Below, one piece after another: positions 15,515-24,780 of a DNA stretch of 48,684 nucleotides. Both the position numbers and the translations under genes were made by a program. The first letter of the stretch is position 1. Each line of letters opens with the position of its first letter. The DNA is from Planctomycetota bacterium (GTDB lineage Bacteria; Planctomycetota; UBA1135; JAKEFM01), in NCBI GenBank assembly GCA_022616055.1, contig JAKEFM010000056.1:1-48684 (forward strand), in the 5' to 3' direction. The notes below the pieces were generated by a model, which was given only the letters and a program-made list of their open reading frames with translations, made no database searches and was not told the origin of the DNA.

Positions 15515-17961
15515 CCGATCGTCACGGAGACCGCGTTCGTGAGCGTCGGCGGCGGGGCGCCGCCTGCGAGGACCGCCTGGAACCCGACGGTCCCGCCGAG
15601 GAGCGAGGGGTCGTTCGGGACGCCGAGGACGACGCTCGCGAAGGATCCCGCCGGGAGCGCCGCGGAGGAGACGAGGATCAGGGGCGCCGGGAGGAGGCCG
15701 GCGTTCCCGACGACGCCGGGGATCGCGAACGGCGGCCCGGGGAGCCCGAAGAAGAGGGCGTAGGCCTGCCCGGGCGAGCCGCCGATCCCGAGGGAGACCG
15801 CCTTGCCGGGCGAGGGGGTCCCGAACTTCGAGAGCGTCGGCCCCGGGTTGAACGCCTCGACCCGCAGGTCGTCGATCGCGGCCTCGTAGAGAGAGTTGTT
15901 CGGGCTGTCGGAGGCGACGAAGCGCAGGCGCATCTGGCTCGTCGGCGCGACGAAGTCGGCAACGCGGAAGGAGACCTCGTTCCACGCGTTGAGGCCGCTC
16001 CCCGAGACGGTCTCGAGGGTCGTCCAGGAGCCGCCGCCGTCGCCCGAGATCGAGACGACGAAGGAGTCGTCGACGGTTGTCGCGTCGGTGAACCAGCGGG
16101 CGTACGCGATCCGCGGCTCGAGCGCGCCGGAAAGGTCGAAGACGGGGGTGAGGAGGGTCGTCGGGCCCCCGTCGACGTCGTTCGTGCCGGCGTTGGCGCC
16201 CGGGGAGGCGTTGCCCGTGACGAAGCACAGGACGCCCGGGGCGGGGGTGTGGTCGTCCTCGGGCTGGAAGGGCTGCCCCCCGCCGCCGGCCGCGCTCGAC
16301 GTGCCGTTCGGATCGACCCGGATCCACACGCCCGTCTGAGCGTTGTCGCCCGGCGCCCCGATGGTCCAGCCGAGGTCGGCCTCGAGCGGATCGCGCGCGT
16401 AGCCCCTCAGCGCCCCGACGGGGACGGAGACCGGGGTCGGATCCGAGAGCCCCTCGTAGGTCAGGGTCAGCGTGAAGGGGAGGCTCGCCCCGAGCCCGGC
16501 GGAGGGGGAGACCGAGAAGGTGAGAGGATCGGTCGCGTTCGACCCGGTCCCGAGGGAGGCGAGCGGGCCGAGGGAGGCCGCCCCATCGAGGACAGTCGCG
16601 TCCGCGCTCCCCGCGGCGAGCGAGAGGGCGACCGGCGTCGCCGTCGTCGCGAAACCGATGTTCTGGACGGTGACGACGATCCCTCCCGTCTCCCCCGGCT
16701 CGATCGCGCCGTCGGCGTCGCCCGAGACCTCCGTGACCTGCGTCTGGACGGGCTTCGCGCAGCCGGCAGCGACCCAGGCGTTGAGGGCGAAGGCGAGCCG
16801 GTTCTCCTCGGCGAGGGGGACGATGAGGTTCGAGGAGGGCCAGAACCCGCCCTCGGCGGCCGAGCCGATCTCGACGGAGTAGCAGACCGCGCCCCGCGCG
16901 CCGTAGTGCCAGTCGAGCGCGCTCCCGTTCGCGAGATAGAGGAGGGCGGGGACCGTGCCGAACTCGTACCCGTTCACGGCCGTCATGAAGAGGCTCTGGG
17001 TCTCGTAGAGCGCGAGGTCGGGAGGAGGCGAGGCCGTGTAGCCCCAGGGGTGGAGCCAGAGGTCGGAGTAGGTGTGGACGCTCTGGGCGCTGACGATCGG
17101 GCGGGAGGCGACGAAGGCGGAGAGGGCCGCGGTCTCCGGCTCGGAGAAGGGGGCCGTCCCGCGGTAGGTCTCCGCGTTCGTGTTCGGCGAGGAGCCGGTG
17201 TTGTCGATCCCCCACTGGAAGTCGTAGTTGCGGTTGAGGTCGACGCCGAAGGTGCCGTCCCCGTTCGGCCGCCGGTTCTTCCGCCACATGCCTCCGCCGG
17301 CCGGATCGGTCGTCTCGTTCCAGACGTAGCCGTCGGGGTTGACGACCGGGAGGAAGTAGATCTCCCGCTCGTCCACGAGGTGCGTGGCGAGGGGATCGAC
17401 GCCGTGGTTCTGGAGGAGCCACGCGAGGAAGTGGAAGAGGGCCATCATCCCCTCGGGCTCGCGGGCGTGGTGGAGGGAGTCGAACCAGACCTCGGGCTCG
17501 GCCTCGTCGACGTTCGGGTTGTCGGAGACCTTGATCACCCAGAGGGGGCGCCCCTCGAGGGAGGAGCCGATCGAGACCTTGGGCGTGACGAGGTTCGGCC
17601 ACTGGGTCGCGAGGAGGTCGAGCTTGGCCTCGACCTCGGCGAAGGTGTAGTAGCCCCCCATGCTCCCGAACCCGAAGGGGGGGGTCGCGCCGATGCCGAG
17701 GGTCGAAGCGAGCCGTTCGCGGTACCTCTTCTTCAGGTCCGGGACGACCACCTCGTAGGAGACCCCGAAAGCGTCGAGGCGCGCGAGGTCGTCGTCCACC
17801 GCGACGGCCACGAGGAGGCCGTCGGCGCTCCGAGAGACGTGGTCGAAGGGGGCAAGGACCTCCGGGGGGACGCCCGCGCCGGAGAAACGGATCTCCCGGT
17901 AGACGGGCTCCTGCGCGGGGGAGGAGGAGACGAGAAGGAGGGCGACGGCGGACCATTTCAT
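15511..17961 (-). CDS. Large secreted M14 zinc carboxypeptidase with C-terminal module
   Basis: The 816-residue product has a signal peptide (about 1-17). An N-terminal prodomain-like region (20-100) precedes the M14 domain (about 103-400), with zinc ligands H165/E168 (HHARE) and H296 (SVHTYSD), substrate Asn/Arg in DLNRNYDFQW (241-250) and general base E364 (YSVEIG), so it should be active. Then come a CARDB-like beta domain (about 405-500), a MAM/immune-inhibitor-like jelly roll (about 520-700, ending AAIDDLRVEAF), and the shared terminal module with LGVPNDPSLLGG and TNAVSVTIG. The ATG has a GAGG ribosome binding site. The likely role is digestion of extracellular peptides. Confidence 0.9.
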   Translation of the reverse strand: MKWSAVALLLVSSSPAQEPVYREIRFSGAGVPPEVLAPFDHVSRSADGLLVAVAVDDDLARLDAFGVSYEVVVPDLKKRYRERLASTLGIGATPPFGFGSMGGYYTFAEVEAKLDLLATQWPNLVTPKVSIGSSLEGRPLWVIKVSDNPNVDEAEPEVWFDSLHHAREPEGMMALFHFLAWLLQNHGVDPLATHLVDEREIYFLPVVNPDGYVWNETTDPAGGGMWRKNRRPNGDGTFGVDLNRNYDFQWGIDNTGSSPNTNAETYRGTAPFSEPETAALSAFVASRPIVSAQSVHTYSDLWLHPWGYTASPPPDLALYETQSLFMTAVNGYEFGTVPALLYLANGSALDWHYGARGAVCYSVEIGSAAEGGFWPSSNLIVPLAEENRLAFALNAWVAAGCAKPVQTQVTEVSGDADGAIEPGETGGIVVTVQNIGFATTATPVALSLAAGSADATVLDGAASLGPLASLGTGSNATDPLTFSVSPSAGLGASLPFTLTLTYEGLSDPTPVSVPVGALRGYARDPLEADLGWTIGAPGDNAQTGVWIRVDPNGTSSAAGGGGQPFQPEDDHTPAPGVLCFVTGNASPGANAGTNDVDGGPTTLLTPVFDLSGALEPRIAYARWFTDATTVDDSFVVSISGDGGGSWTTLETVSGSGLNAWNEVSFRVADFVAPTSQMRLRFVASDSPNNSLYEAAIDDLRVEAFNPGPTLSKFGTPSPGKAVSLGIGGSPGQAYALFFGLPGPPFAIPGVVGNAGLLPAPLILVSSAALPAGSFASVVLGVPNDPSLLGGTVGFQAVLAGGAPPPTLTNAVSVTIG

Positions 17962-18030
17962 CCGGGGATCCTCGGCTCTCGGCCTGCCCGGGAAGCGTAG
18001 CCCCGGAACCCCGGAAGGTCAGCGGGGACC

Positions 18031-18849
18031 CTACGAACGGACGAGGCGGCGGAGCGCCGCCTCGGCCTGCTCGACCTCTCCCCGTCCGAGCGCCTTGCCC
18101 CGCTTCACGACGACCGTCTTCTCGTCCTCCCAGAGACGCTGGAAGCACTCCGCGAAGGAGTCGGCCGCCTTCGGGTCCCGCATCCGGATGGCCCAGCTGA
18201 GGGAGTCGCGCCCCTCGCCGCCGAAAGCGAGGAGGACGTTCTCGTCGGAGACGATGAGCTCGATCGCGACCGGGGAGACCCCCCCCGACCAGACCCGGAA
18301 CTCGAAGTGGGCGGCCCCGCCGAGCGCCTTCAGGAGCGCGACGCATTCCTCGAGGTGGGATTCCGTGGGGATCGAGACGAGCCGGCGGACGTCCTCGATC
18401 TCGCCGGCCTTCGCCCGCTTGAGATAGGGCGCGGAAGTCTCCGCCCACATCGCGGGGGGCGTCCCCGGGCCGGCCAGGCTCGCGACGAGCCAGCGCCGCT
18501 GGGCGTTCTGGGCCTCCCCCGTGACCGCCGCGCGGAACTCCTCGGCGTCCTGGAGGACCTCCGCCGCGACGACGTCCTTCCTGGAGATCCTCGCGAGGAT
18601 ATTGAGGAGAGCGGGGGAGGGCTCCCGGCGCAGGCGGTTGAGGAGCTCGGAGAGGTCGTTGCGGAGCGGGACGAGTTCCGCCCGGACGTTCGTCATCACC
18701 TGGTCCTGTCGCAGCCACACGGAGGCGACGAGCCCGCTCCATCCGAGGAGCATCGAGAAGTTCTGGAGCGGCCGCCGCCGCTGGGCCGAGGCGAGGGTGA
18801 GCCCGGCGACGCCGAGGAGGAAGCAGATGAGCTCGAGCGAAAGACTCAC
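18031..18849 (-). CDS. Membrane-anchored hypothetical protein
   Basis: The 272-residue product has two N-terminal hydrophobic segments (about 5-20 and 31-46), then a helical part with a heptad-like pattern (55-130) and a C-terminal alpha/beta domain (about 150-265). The segment GVSPVAIELIVSDENVLLAFGG followed by SFAECFQRLWEDEKTV recalls the non-catalytic tail domains seen beside phospholipase-D-like folds, but no HKD motif is present. Start is GTG. The family was not identified; orientation suggests a cytoplasmic domain on a membrane anchor. Confidence 0.55.
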   Translation of the reverse strand: MSLSLELICFLLGVAGLTLASAQRRRPLQNFSMLLGWSGLVASVWLRQDQVMTNVRAELVPLRNDLSELLNRLRREPSPALLNILARISRKDVVAAEVLQDAEEFRAAVTGEAQNAQRRWLVASLAGPGTPPAMWAETSAPYLKRAKAGEIEDVRRLVSIPTESHLEECVALLKALGGAAHFEFRVWSGGVSPVAIELIVSDENVLLAFGGEGRDSLSWAIRMRDPKAADSFAECFQRLWEDEKTVVVKRGKALGRGEVEQAEAALRRLVRS

Positions 18850-18921
18850 GGGGCGGACTCCCGGCCGTCCTTTTCGGCCGGAAGGGGCGGGCAGCGGGAG
18901 GGGGAGACCGGAGCCGCGGCG

Positions 18922-19584
18922 TCAGGGGGAGCGCCACTCGAAGGCGCCGAACGAGGCGTGCCGCCCCTGGTAGGCCCAGGACTTCCCCAGGACCGGGTCG
19001 TTCAGGCGGTTCGCGATCGAGCGCGCGAGGTTCACGCGCGGGGAGAGGGCCCCCGGCGCGTTCTCGACCGTCACGGGCCGCCCCCCCTCGCCCGGGACGG
19101 AGTCGATCTCGAGGCTTCCGATCGCGGCCCCGGGGCCGATCCGCAGGAGGTGGCGGCTCCCCTCCGTCCTCCACTCCATCGGGACGGCGCGGGGGGGGAG
19201 GAGGCGCTCGAAGCGGGATCCGAACCTCGCCGCGACCAGCTGCGCCGAGGCGTCGCGGGCGGGACCGTCCGCGGCCCCGTCGACGAAGATCGCTCCGGTC
19301 CATCGACCGTCGCGATCCGAGGACGCCGCGACCGCGAGCGTCCGCCCGGAGAGGTCCGCGCCGTCCACGCGACCCGAGGTGAACCGGAACGCGACAAGGG
19401 CGTCGATCGGCTCCTTCGGCGGACCGACCCCGAACATGTCGGGGCAGCCGACCGGGCAGCTCGTCGCCTCCACGTACTCCCCGGCGACGGAGTAGGCGGA
19501 CGCGGGCGCGAGGGGCGCCTGCGGGGATCGGGGAGCGCCCGCGCAGGAGGCGAGGATCGGGAGGAGGAAGAGGGAGGCGCGCAC
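18922..19584 (-). CDS. DUF1326-domain lipoprotein
   Basis: The 220-residue product has a perfect lipobox (LASC, Cys14). Residues about 30-130 match DUF1326: AYSVAGEYVEATSC, then CPVGCPDMFG, a Phe/Thr-rich strand ending DGADLSGRTLAVA, and a segment with ASAQLVAARFG. DUF1326 proteins carry paired cysteines near this position and may bind metal, but no role is proven. Start is GTG with no obvious ribosome binding site; a TATCGT box at 19605-19610 (minus) lies 21 bases upstream. It lies 57 bases downstream of mltA on the same strand and could be cotranscribed. Confidence 0.7.
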   Translation of the reverse strand: MRASLFLLPILASCAGAPRSPQAPLAPASAYSVAGEYVEATSCPVGCPDMFGVGPPKEPIDALVAFRFTSGRVDGADLSGRTLAVAASSDRDGRWTGAIFVDGAADGPARDASAQLVAARFGSRFERLLPPRAVPMEWRTEGSRHLLRIGPGAAIGSLEIDSVPGEGGRPVTVENAPGALSPRVNLARSIANRLNDPVLGKSWAYQGRHASFGAFEWRSP

Positions 19585-19641
19585 GGAGAGGTGATCGCGC
19601 CGGCACGATAGCGCGGGGCGCGCCAGGGTCGTCGGCCTGGG

Positions 19642-20895
19642 CTAGGGATCGGCGGCGCTCGCCGGGAGGGCGGCAGCCCCGGACGGGTTCCGCAGGGCGG
19701 AAGCGACCTCCTCCGGCCGGAGGAAGAGGTAGTGGAGCCGGCCCTCCGCGTGGGTGTGTCCCGCCTCCCGCTCGGCGGTGTCCCCCGTCCCGAGGAAGAG
19801 GTCCGCGCGGCCCGCCGAGCGGATCGCTCCCCCGGTGTCCTGGTCGAGGACGAACCCGCTCCAGGGCTCCGAGCGGATCCGGCCGCCGCTCGCCGGGCGG
19901 GGGAGGAGGGTCTGCGCGAAGGCGACCGCGCCCCGCGGGTAGACGACCTTGTCCGTCGCGAGAGTCCGCATGGCGGTCACGGGAACGCCGATCGAGCCGT
20001 ACGGGCCCCCGTCCCGCTCCGCGAAGAAGACGTAGGAGGCGTTGAGGGGGAGGTAGCGCTCGAGGTCCCCGGGGTTCTTGCGGAAGTAGGCGCGGACGGC
20101 CGTGAGGGAGAGGTCGCTGCGCGAGACCTTCCCGTCTCGGATCAGCGCTTCCGCGACCGAGGCGTAGGGGCGGTCGGTCTTGCCGGCGTACCCGACCTTC
20201 ACCTCGCCCCCCTCGGGGAGCCGGATCCTCGCGGAGCCCTGGACGTGGGCGACGTAGGCGTCGAAGGGATCCTCGAGCCACACCAGCTCGAGCCCCTTCC
20301 CCGCGAGCCTCCCCTCTCCGTCGATCTCCCCCCGCGTGAAGTAGGGGACGAGGGCCCCGCTCTCCGTGCGCCTCCCGAGCGGGACGCCGTCCTCGGTGCG
20401 GGCGAGGTCGGTGGGGCTCTTGTAGAGGGGATGGCGGTACCGCTCGGTCCGGCGGCGGCTCCCGTTCAGGATCGGCTCGCAGTACCCGGTGAAGAAGACC
20501 GTCCCCGAGCCGTCCCACCCCAGGGATCGGTAGACCTCGAAGCGGGCGCGCAGGCGCCGGTCGAGCGCGGCCGAGGAGTTCGCCGCGCTCAGCTCCTCGC
20601 GGAAGGCGAGGAGGCTCGCGACCGCGCGGTCGTGGGAGATGTCGAGGTAGGGGAAGAACCTCCTCGAGGAAGGCTTCGCGTAGTAGCCGAGGCTGCGCTC
20701 GATCGCGGCGAGGAGCGACTCCTTCCCGCCGAACCCGGGCGAGAAGTCGGGGATCTGCGCGGGATCGGTGACCTTCTCGAGGGCGACCATCCCGGGCGGG
20801 AGCGGCCGGGCGTAGTCCTTGGGCGGCTCGACCCTCGCCGCGCGGCATCCGAGGGCCGCGAGGAGGGCGAGCGGGAGCGGGGGGCGGTTCCGCAT
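19642..20895 (-). CDS. mltA: Membrane-bound lytic murein transglycosylase A
   Basis: The 417-residue product is MltA (GH102), which cleaves the glycan strand of peptidoglycan to 1,6-anhydromuropeptides at the outer membrane. An N-terminal hydrophobic run ends at Cys17, consistent with a lipoprotein. The MltA domain includes WDGSGTVFFTGYCEP (127-141) and a substrate-groove domain inserted after it. The C-terminal 3D domain reads LDQDTGGAI (350-358) and GRADLFLGTG (362-371); D353 and D365 match the conserved Asp residues, D365 the catalytic one of E. coli. An outer membrane is therefore likely. ATG start with a GAAGG ribosome binding site. Confidence 0.93.
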   Translation of the reverse strand: MRNRPPLPLALLAALGCRAARVEPPKDYARPLPPGMVALEKVTDPAQIPDFSPGFGGKESLLAAIERSLGYYAKPSSRRFFPYLDISHDRAVASLLAFREELSAANSSAALDRRLRARFEVYRSLGWDGSGTVFFTGYCEPILNGSRRRTERYRHPLYKSPTDLARTEDGVPLGRRTESGALVPYFTRGEIDGEGRLAGKGLELVWLEDPFDAYVAHVQGSARIRLPEGGEVKVGYAGKTDRPYASVAEALIRDGKVSRSDLSLTAVRAYFRKNPGDLERYLPLNASYVFFAERDGGPYGSIGVPVTAMRTLATDKVVYPRGAVAFAQTLLPRPASGGRIRSEPWSGFVLDQDTGGAIRSAGRADLFLGTGDTAEREAGHTHAEGRLHYLFLRPEEVASALRNPSGAAALPASAADP

Positions 20896-20974
20896 GGGAG
20901 GCCTTCGCCGGGGCGCCGGAGGGGGGCGGGAAGGTAGCGCCGCCTTCCCCTCCTGTCCACGCGACCGGCGGGGA

Positions 20975-20980
20975 TAGACT
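20975..20980 (+). promoter_or_regulatory. Candidate -10 box (TAGACT)
   Basis: TAGACT lies 14 bases before the ATG at 20994, so transcription would start only about 7 bases upstream of the gene (nearly leaderless). It sits in the 98-base divergent region shared with mltA. Confidence 0.35.
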
Positions 20981-20993
20981 GCGCGCCGTCGCG

Positions 20994-21392
20994 ATGCTCC
21001 GGGTCCTCCTCCCCTTCTTCCTCCTCCTCCCCCTCCTCCTCCTTGCCTCCTGCACGGAGACGCGGGAGAACGCTCCGGCCCCGCCCGGCCCGGTCGAGGG
21101 GAAGGTCCTCGCCCGCTACCGGGCGGAGTCGGGGGGCCGGACGCTCGGCTTCGTGGTCGAGCTGGCGTTCCCCGCCCCCGGGATCTCCCGCTACTTCCGG
21201 ATCGAGGACGGGCGCTCCCAGGACATCGGCTTCGTCACGGAGACCGGCGTCGCCTACCGCTTCGAGCCGCACCAGAGCGAGCCGGTCCACGTCGCCACCG
21301 ACACGATGGAGCGGAACCTCCGGGCGCTCTTCGGGGTGGACGGCCCCGTCACCCTCGTGCAGCTCGAGCCCGCCTCCCGCCCCGCCCCTTAG
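20994..21392 (+). CDS. Small putative lipoprotein
   Basis: The 132-residue product starts with a long hydrophobic stretch (Leu/Phe-rich, about 3-18) and a clean lipobox (LASC, Cys20). The mature part is about 110 residues of beta strands with an Arg-rich core (YFRIEDGRS, AYRFEPHQ). No family was recognised. It is divergent from mltA across 98 bases and may share a control region with it. Confidence 0.6.
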   Translation: MLRVLLPFFLLLPLLLLASCTETRENAPAPPGPVEGKVLARYRAESGGRTLGFVVELAFPAPGISRYFRIEDGRSQDIGFVTETGVAYRFEPHQSEPVHVATDTMERNLRALFGVDGPVTLVQLEPASRPAP

Positions 21393-21417
21393 CAATCCGG
21401 CGGGTCGACGCTAGCAT
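21389..21417 (+). promoter_or_regulatory. Candidate promoter of the 21466 gene
   Basis: TTAGCA (21389-21394), a 17-base spacer and TAGCAT (21412-21417) lie 48 bases before the ATG at 21466. The match is 4 of 6 at -35. The -35 overlaps the stop codon of the upstream gene. Confidence 0.35.
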
Positions 21418-21465
21418 TCCCTCCTGTCGGACCGGCCCGTGCGGGTCGGACCGCGGAGGTGACCG

Positions 21466-23751
21466 ATGGGAGCTCGGAAGGCTCGCGTGGTCCTCGGTGT
21501 CGGGACCCTTTTCCTCCTCGCCGCCTCGGCGCGGGCGCAGAACTTCAGCGTCCTCTTCTCGGAGAACTTCGAGGCGCCCCCCGGCCCGGCGGGGACCGTT
21601 GGGTCCTACACCGAGACCGACGCCTTCGGCTCGCCGGGGGCGACGCTCTGGCACCTCGAGGGATTGTGCGACTCGGTCCCGATCGGCGGCTACGGAGCCA
21701 CCCCGTCGGCCGTCCCCTTCTCGAGCATCGCGGGCCTCCCCGGCACGGTGCAGGTCTGGGGGGCCGGCGTGAACGACTTCACGAGCAGCACGACTCCCCT
21801 CCCCGCCCCCTTCTCCTTCTTCTCCGCGCCGAAGACGACCTACCGCCTCAACAACAACGGCTGGTTGACCTTCGCCGTGCCCGGATCCGGATTCGGGAAC
21901 AACTCGCCGATCCCCACGACCGGGGCGCCCGACGACGCGATCTTCGCCTGGTGGGACGACCTCTTCACGCGGCCGGGGGGGTCCCTCCGGTCCCTCGCCG
22001 TCCCCGGCGGGGACCTGATCGCCGAGTGGAACTCCGAGGAGAAGTTCCCGGGGGGCGTCGGGAACGAGAGCGCGACCTTCCAGATCGTCCTCCACCCCGC
22101 CCCCGCGAACACGATCGAGATCCGCTACGACTACGCGAGCTTCCTCTCCTCCGCGGCGAACCCCTGGGACGCGACCGTCGGCGTCGAGAACGCGGCGGGG
22201 ACGGGCGGGAACGATCTCACCGGTCTCGGCACCGCCAACTCGGTCTTCCCGGCCCAGAACCTCCTCCTCACGCCGCTCCCTCCGGCCGTCCCGACGATCC
22301 CCGCCTCCATGGGGACGGGCGCGGCCGCCTACAACCGGGGGGACCTCGGCGTCTACGACTACAACACGGCCCCCTTCGCGAACGCCGGGGCGATCGAGAG
22401 CCCGGCCGTCGCCTCGACGGCGGCGAACACCGCCCTCTACCTCCTCTTCGACACGACCCGGCAGGTCGATCCGGGCGCGGGGACGAACTTCGACCAGTCC
22501 TTCGTCGAGGTCGCACCGGCCGGGACCGGGGCCTGGACGACGGTGGCGCAGCTGACGGCGAGCCCGACCTGCACGGGGCCCGCGCAGCGCAACGTCCTCC
22601 TCCTCCCCTTCTCCCTCGCGGGGACCTCCTTCCAGCACCGGTTCCGGTTCGACTCGGTGAACGACTCCCTGAACGGGTTCCGCGGGTGGTACGTCGACAA
22701 CATCCGGATCGACCAGCTCCTCGCCGTGACGAGCCCCGTCTTCTCCGAGAACTTCGACACCGGCTCGGTCCCCGGCTCCACGGTCGGGACGATGACGGAG
22801 GAGGATCTGGCGGGATTCCCGGCGCCGACCCTCTGGCACGACGAGCCCAACTGCGACCTCTTGACGCCGCTCCCCGCTCCTCTCACGGGCCTCGCCGCCG
22901 CCTACCACCAGGGAGACCTCGGCAACTACACCTTCAACACCGGCTTCGCCAACGAGGGGGCGATCACCTCCGCCGTCGTTCCCGTGCCGGGGGGCTCGTC
23001 GATCTTCGACCTGGCCTTCGACTACCTGAAGGAGGGAGAGGGGGGAGGCACCGGCACCTTCGACCAGTGCTTCGTCGACATGCGGGAGGGGGCCGCGGGG
23101 ACCTGGTCGACGGCCCTGCAGCTCACCGGGAACCAGCCCTGCGGGACGGGACCGGGCTCCGTCCTCTTCTCGGCCTCCGGCGGGCCCTTCCAGCCCCTCG
23201 TCTCCGCGGGGACGGGGCAGTTCCGGCTGCGCTTCGACACGGTCGACAGCATCGGGAACTCCTTCCTCGGATGGGTCGTCGACAACTTCGCGGTCAACGG
23301 CCGCGCAACGGCGGCGGCCCTCCCGATCGGCGTGCCCTGCCCCGGCTCGGGGGGCTGCTCCCCGCAGATCGCGGGGGTCGGCCTCCCCTACCCCGGGAAC
23401 CCCGCCTTCGAGCTCCGGCTGAACGGGGGCCTTCCCGGCGCTTCGGCGATCCTCGTCCTCGGACTCTCCACTACGGGCCCTCCCTGCTTCCTCTCCCTCC
23501 CCTTCCCGATCGGAGTCTTCCTGCCGGGGAACGCCTGCTCGCTCTCGGTGTGCCCGGACTCGATCCTCCCGGGATTCGCCGTCTCGGGAACCGCGCCCTG
23601 CGAGGGGAGCGCCTCCCTCTCCGTCGCGATCCCGCCCACCGCTCCGCCCGGAGCGACCGTCTTCGCACAGTGGTTCGTGATCGACGTGACGGTCTTCCCG
23701 TCCCCCGCCACGCTCGCCGCCACTCCGAGCCTCCTCGTCACCCTCCTCTAG
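21466..23751 (+). CDS. Secreted protein with two duplicated extracellular domains
   Basis: The 761-residue product has a signal peptide (about 1-25, SARAQ). Two homologous blocks follow: block one begins FSENFEAPPG near residue 29, block two FSENFDTGS near 426; each holds a WH(L/D)E segment, a (N/Q)(R/Q)GDLG strand and an FDQ(S/C)FV strand and ends with GW(Y/V)VDN. A nidogen-like insert (FAWWDDLF, IEIRYDYASF) splits block one. Residues about 620-761 hold the shared C-terminal module, opening CPGSGGCSPQ and ending LVTLL. The folds resemble the MAM-like domain of the large M14 protein. Ribosome binding site GGAGGTGA (21455-21462). An adhesin or surface protein is likely, not an enzyme. Confidence 0.75.
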   Translation: MGARKARVVLGVGTLFLLAASARAQNFSVLFSENFEAPPGPAGTVGSYTETDAFGSPGATLWHLEGLCDSVPIGGYGATPSAVPFSSIAGLPGTVQVWGAGVNDFTSSTTPLPAPFSFFSAPKTTYRLNNNGWLTFAVPGSGFGNNSPIPTTGAPDDAIFAWWDDLFTRPGGSLRSLAVPGGDLIAEWNSEEKFPGGVGNESATFQIVLHPAPANTIEIRYDYASFLSSAANPWDATVGVENAAGTGGNDLTGLGTANSVFPAQNLLLTPLPPAVPTIPASMGTGAAAYNRGDLGVYDYNTAPFANAGAIESPAVASTAANTALYLLFDTTRQVDPGAGTNFDQSFVEVAPAGTGAWTTVAQLTASPTCTGPAQRNVLLLPFSLAGTSFQHRFRFDSVNDSLNGFRGWYVDNIRIDQLLAVTSPVFSENFDTGSVPGSTVGTMTEEDLAGFPAPTLWHDEPNCDLLTPLPAPLTGLAAAYHQGDLGNYTFNTGFANEGAITSAVVPVPGGSSIFDLAFDYLKEGEGGGTGTFDQCFVDMREGAAGTWSTALQLTGNQPCGTGPGSVLFSASGGPFQPLVSAGTGQFRLRFDTVDSIGNSFLGWVVDNFAVNGRATAAALPIGVPCPGSGGCSPQIAGVGLPYPGNPAFELRLNGGLPGASAILVLGLSTTGPPCFLSLPFPIGVFLPGNACSLSVCPDSILPGFAVSGTAPCEGSASLSVAIPPTAPPGATVFAQWFVIDVTVFPSPATLAATPSLLVTLL

Positions 23752-23844
23752 CGCCGCGCCGCCCTCTCCTCCCGCCGCGCGATCCGCCCCGCGAGGGCCG
23801 GTCACCAGTCAAGCGCACGGCCGGCGCTCGCCGAAAAGCGGCGC

Positions 23845-24777
23845 ATGCTTCGGATCGGCGTCGGCGAGGCGATCGGGAGGTACCGGGTGGCGGGCTTCCT
23901 CGGTCGCGGAGGATTCGCCCTCGTCTACCTCGGGGAGGACCGCGACTCGGGGGAGCGCGTCGCCCTCAAGATGGGGAACGTCGGCGGCGGAGGCCGCTAC
24001 GTCACGCGCTTCCTCGAGGTGACCTCGAAGAAGAACCCCGAGGGGATCTCGCCGGACGAGGCGCCCGCGGAGGCGTGCTTCCTCGGCTCGGGCGCGCCGC
24101 GGGTCGACCTCCTCGACGCGCGCGAGATCGACGAGCTCCTCGTCGACGAGGCGGACCGGCTCCGCCGCATCCGCTGCCCCAACCTCGTGGCGGTCCACGA
24201 CACCTTCCTCCACGAGGGGCGCCCCGTCCTCGTCCTCGAGCACGTGCGCGGCAAGACGCTCCGCGAGAAGATCCGGGCCCTCGAGGGGATCCGGGTCAAC
24301 TGGTTCCTCACGATCGTCCGCGTCCTCGCCCGGCTCGCCGCGAAGGGGGACCTCCCGTTCCACGGGGATCTGAAGCCGGAGAACCTCGTCGTCACGCCGA
24401 CGGGGAAGGTGGTCCTCCTCGATCCCGCCTTCCGCAACGAGAGGCGCGGCCTCCTCACGACGACCCCCGCCTACAACCCGATGCTGCTGCGCTCGCCGAA
24501 GGCGGACGTGATGGCGGTCGGCGTGATGCTCTACGAGATCCTGACGGGCGCGCTCCCCTTCGACGAGGCGCCCTGGGGAGGCGCGGGGCGGGAGCCCTCC
24601 GGGGAGGTCGAGCGCCTCTCCCTCTCCTACTTCCTCTCCTATCCCCCTCCCCACGAGGTCAACTCGAACGTCCCCGCCCCCCTCGAGCGGATCATCTACC
24701 GCTGCCTCGTCGAGGAAGGGTACGGCCTCGCCGAGCTCGAGGCCGACCTCGTCGCGTTCCTCAAGAACGCGGCCTGA
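23845..24777 (+). CDS. Cytoplasmic Ser/Thr protein kinase (Hanks type)
   Basis: The 310-residue product is a protein kinase: Gly-rich loop LGRGGFALVY (19-28), ATP-binding Lys K42 (VALK), a helix-C Glu in VDEADRL, catalytic loop HGDLKPEN with H173, D175, K177 and N180, and Mg-binding D193. The DFG motif reads DPA, and the loop HRD reads HGD, both tolerated in active bacterial kinases. An insert of about 40 residues lies between strand 3 and helix C. There is no membrane segment or sensor domain, so it is a soluble kinase of unknown substrate. It converges with the LTD gene with only 3 bases between stops. Confidence 0.87.
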   Translation: MLRIGVGEAIGRYRVAGFLGRGGFALVYLGEDRDSGERVALKMGNVGGGGRYVTRFLEVTSKKNPEGISPDEAPAEACFLGSGAPRVDLLDAREIDELLVDEADRLRRIRCPNLVAVHDTFLHEGRPVLVLEHVRGKTLREKIRALEGIRVNWFLTIVRVLARLAAKGDLPFHGDLKPENLVVTPTGKVVLLDPAFRNERRGLLTTTPAYNPMLLRSPKADVMAVGVMLYEILTGALPFDEAPWGGAGREPSGEVERLSLSYFLSYPPPHEVNSNVPAPLERIIYRCLVEEGYGLAELEADLVAFLKNAA

Positions 24778-24780
24778 CGG

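Noticed and set aside
14879..21055. 2058-codon minus-strand frame
   Set aside because: Most of it lies over mltA, DUF1326 and M14 genes in a wrong frame. Only its last 211 codons look coding and were kept as a separate gene.
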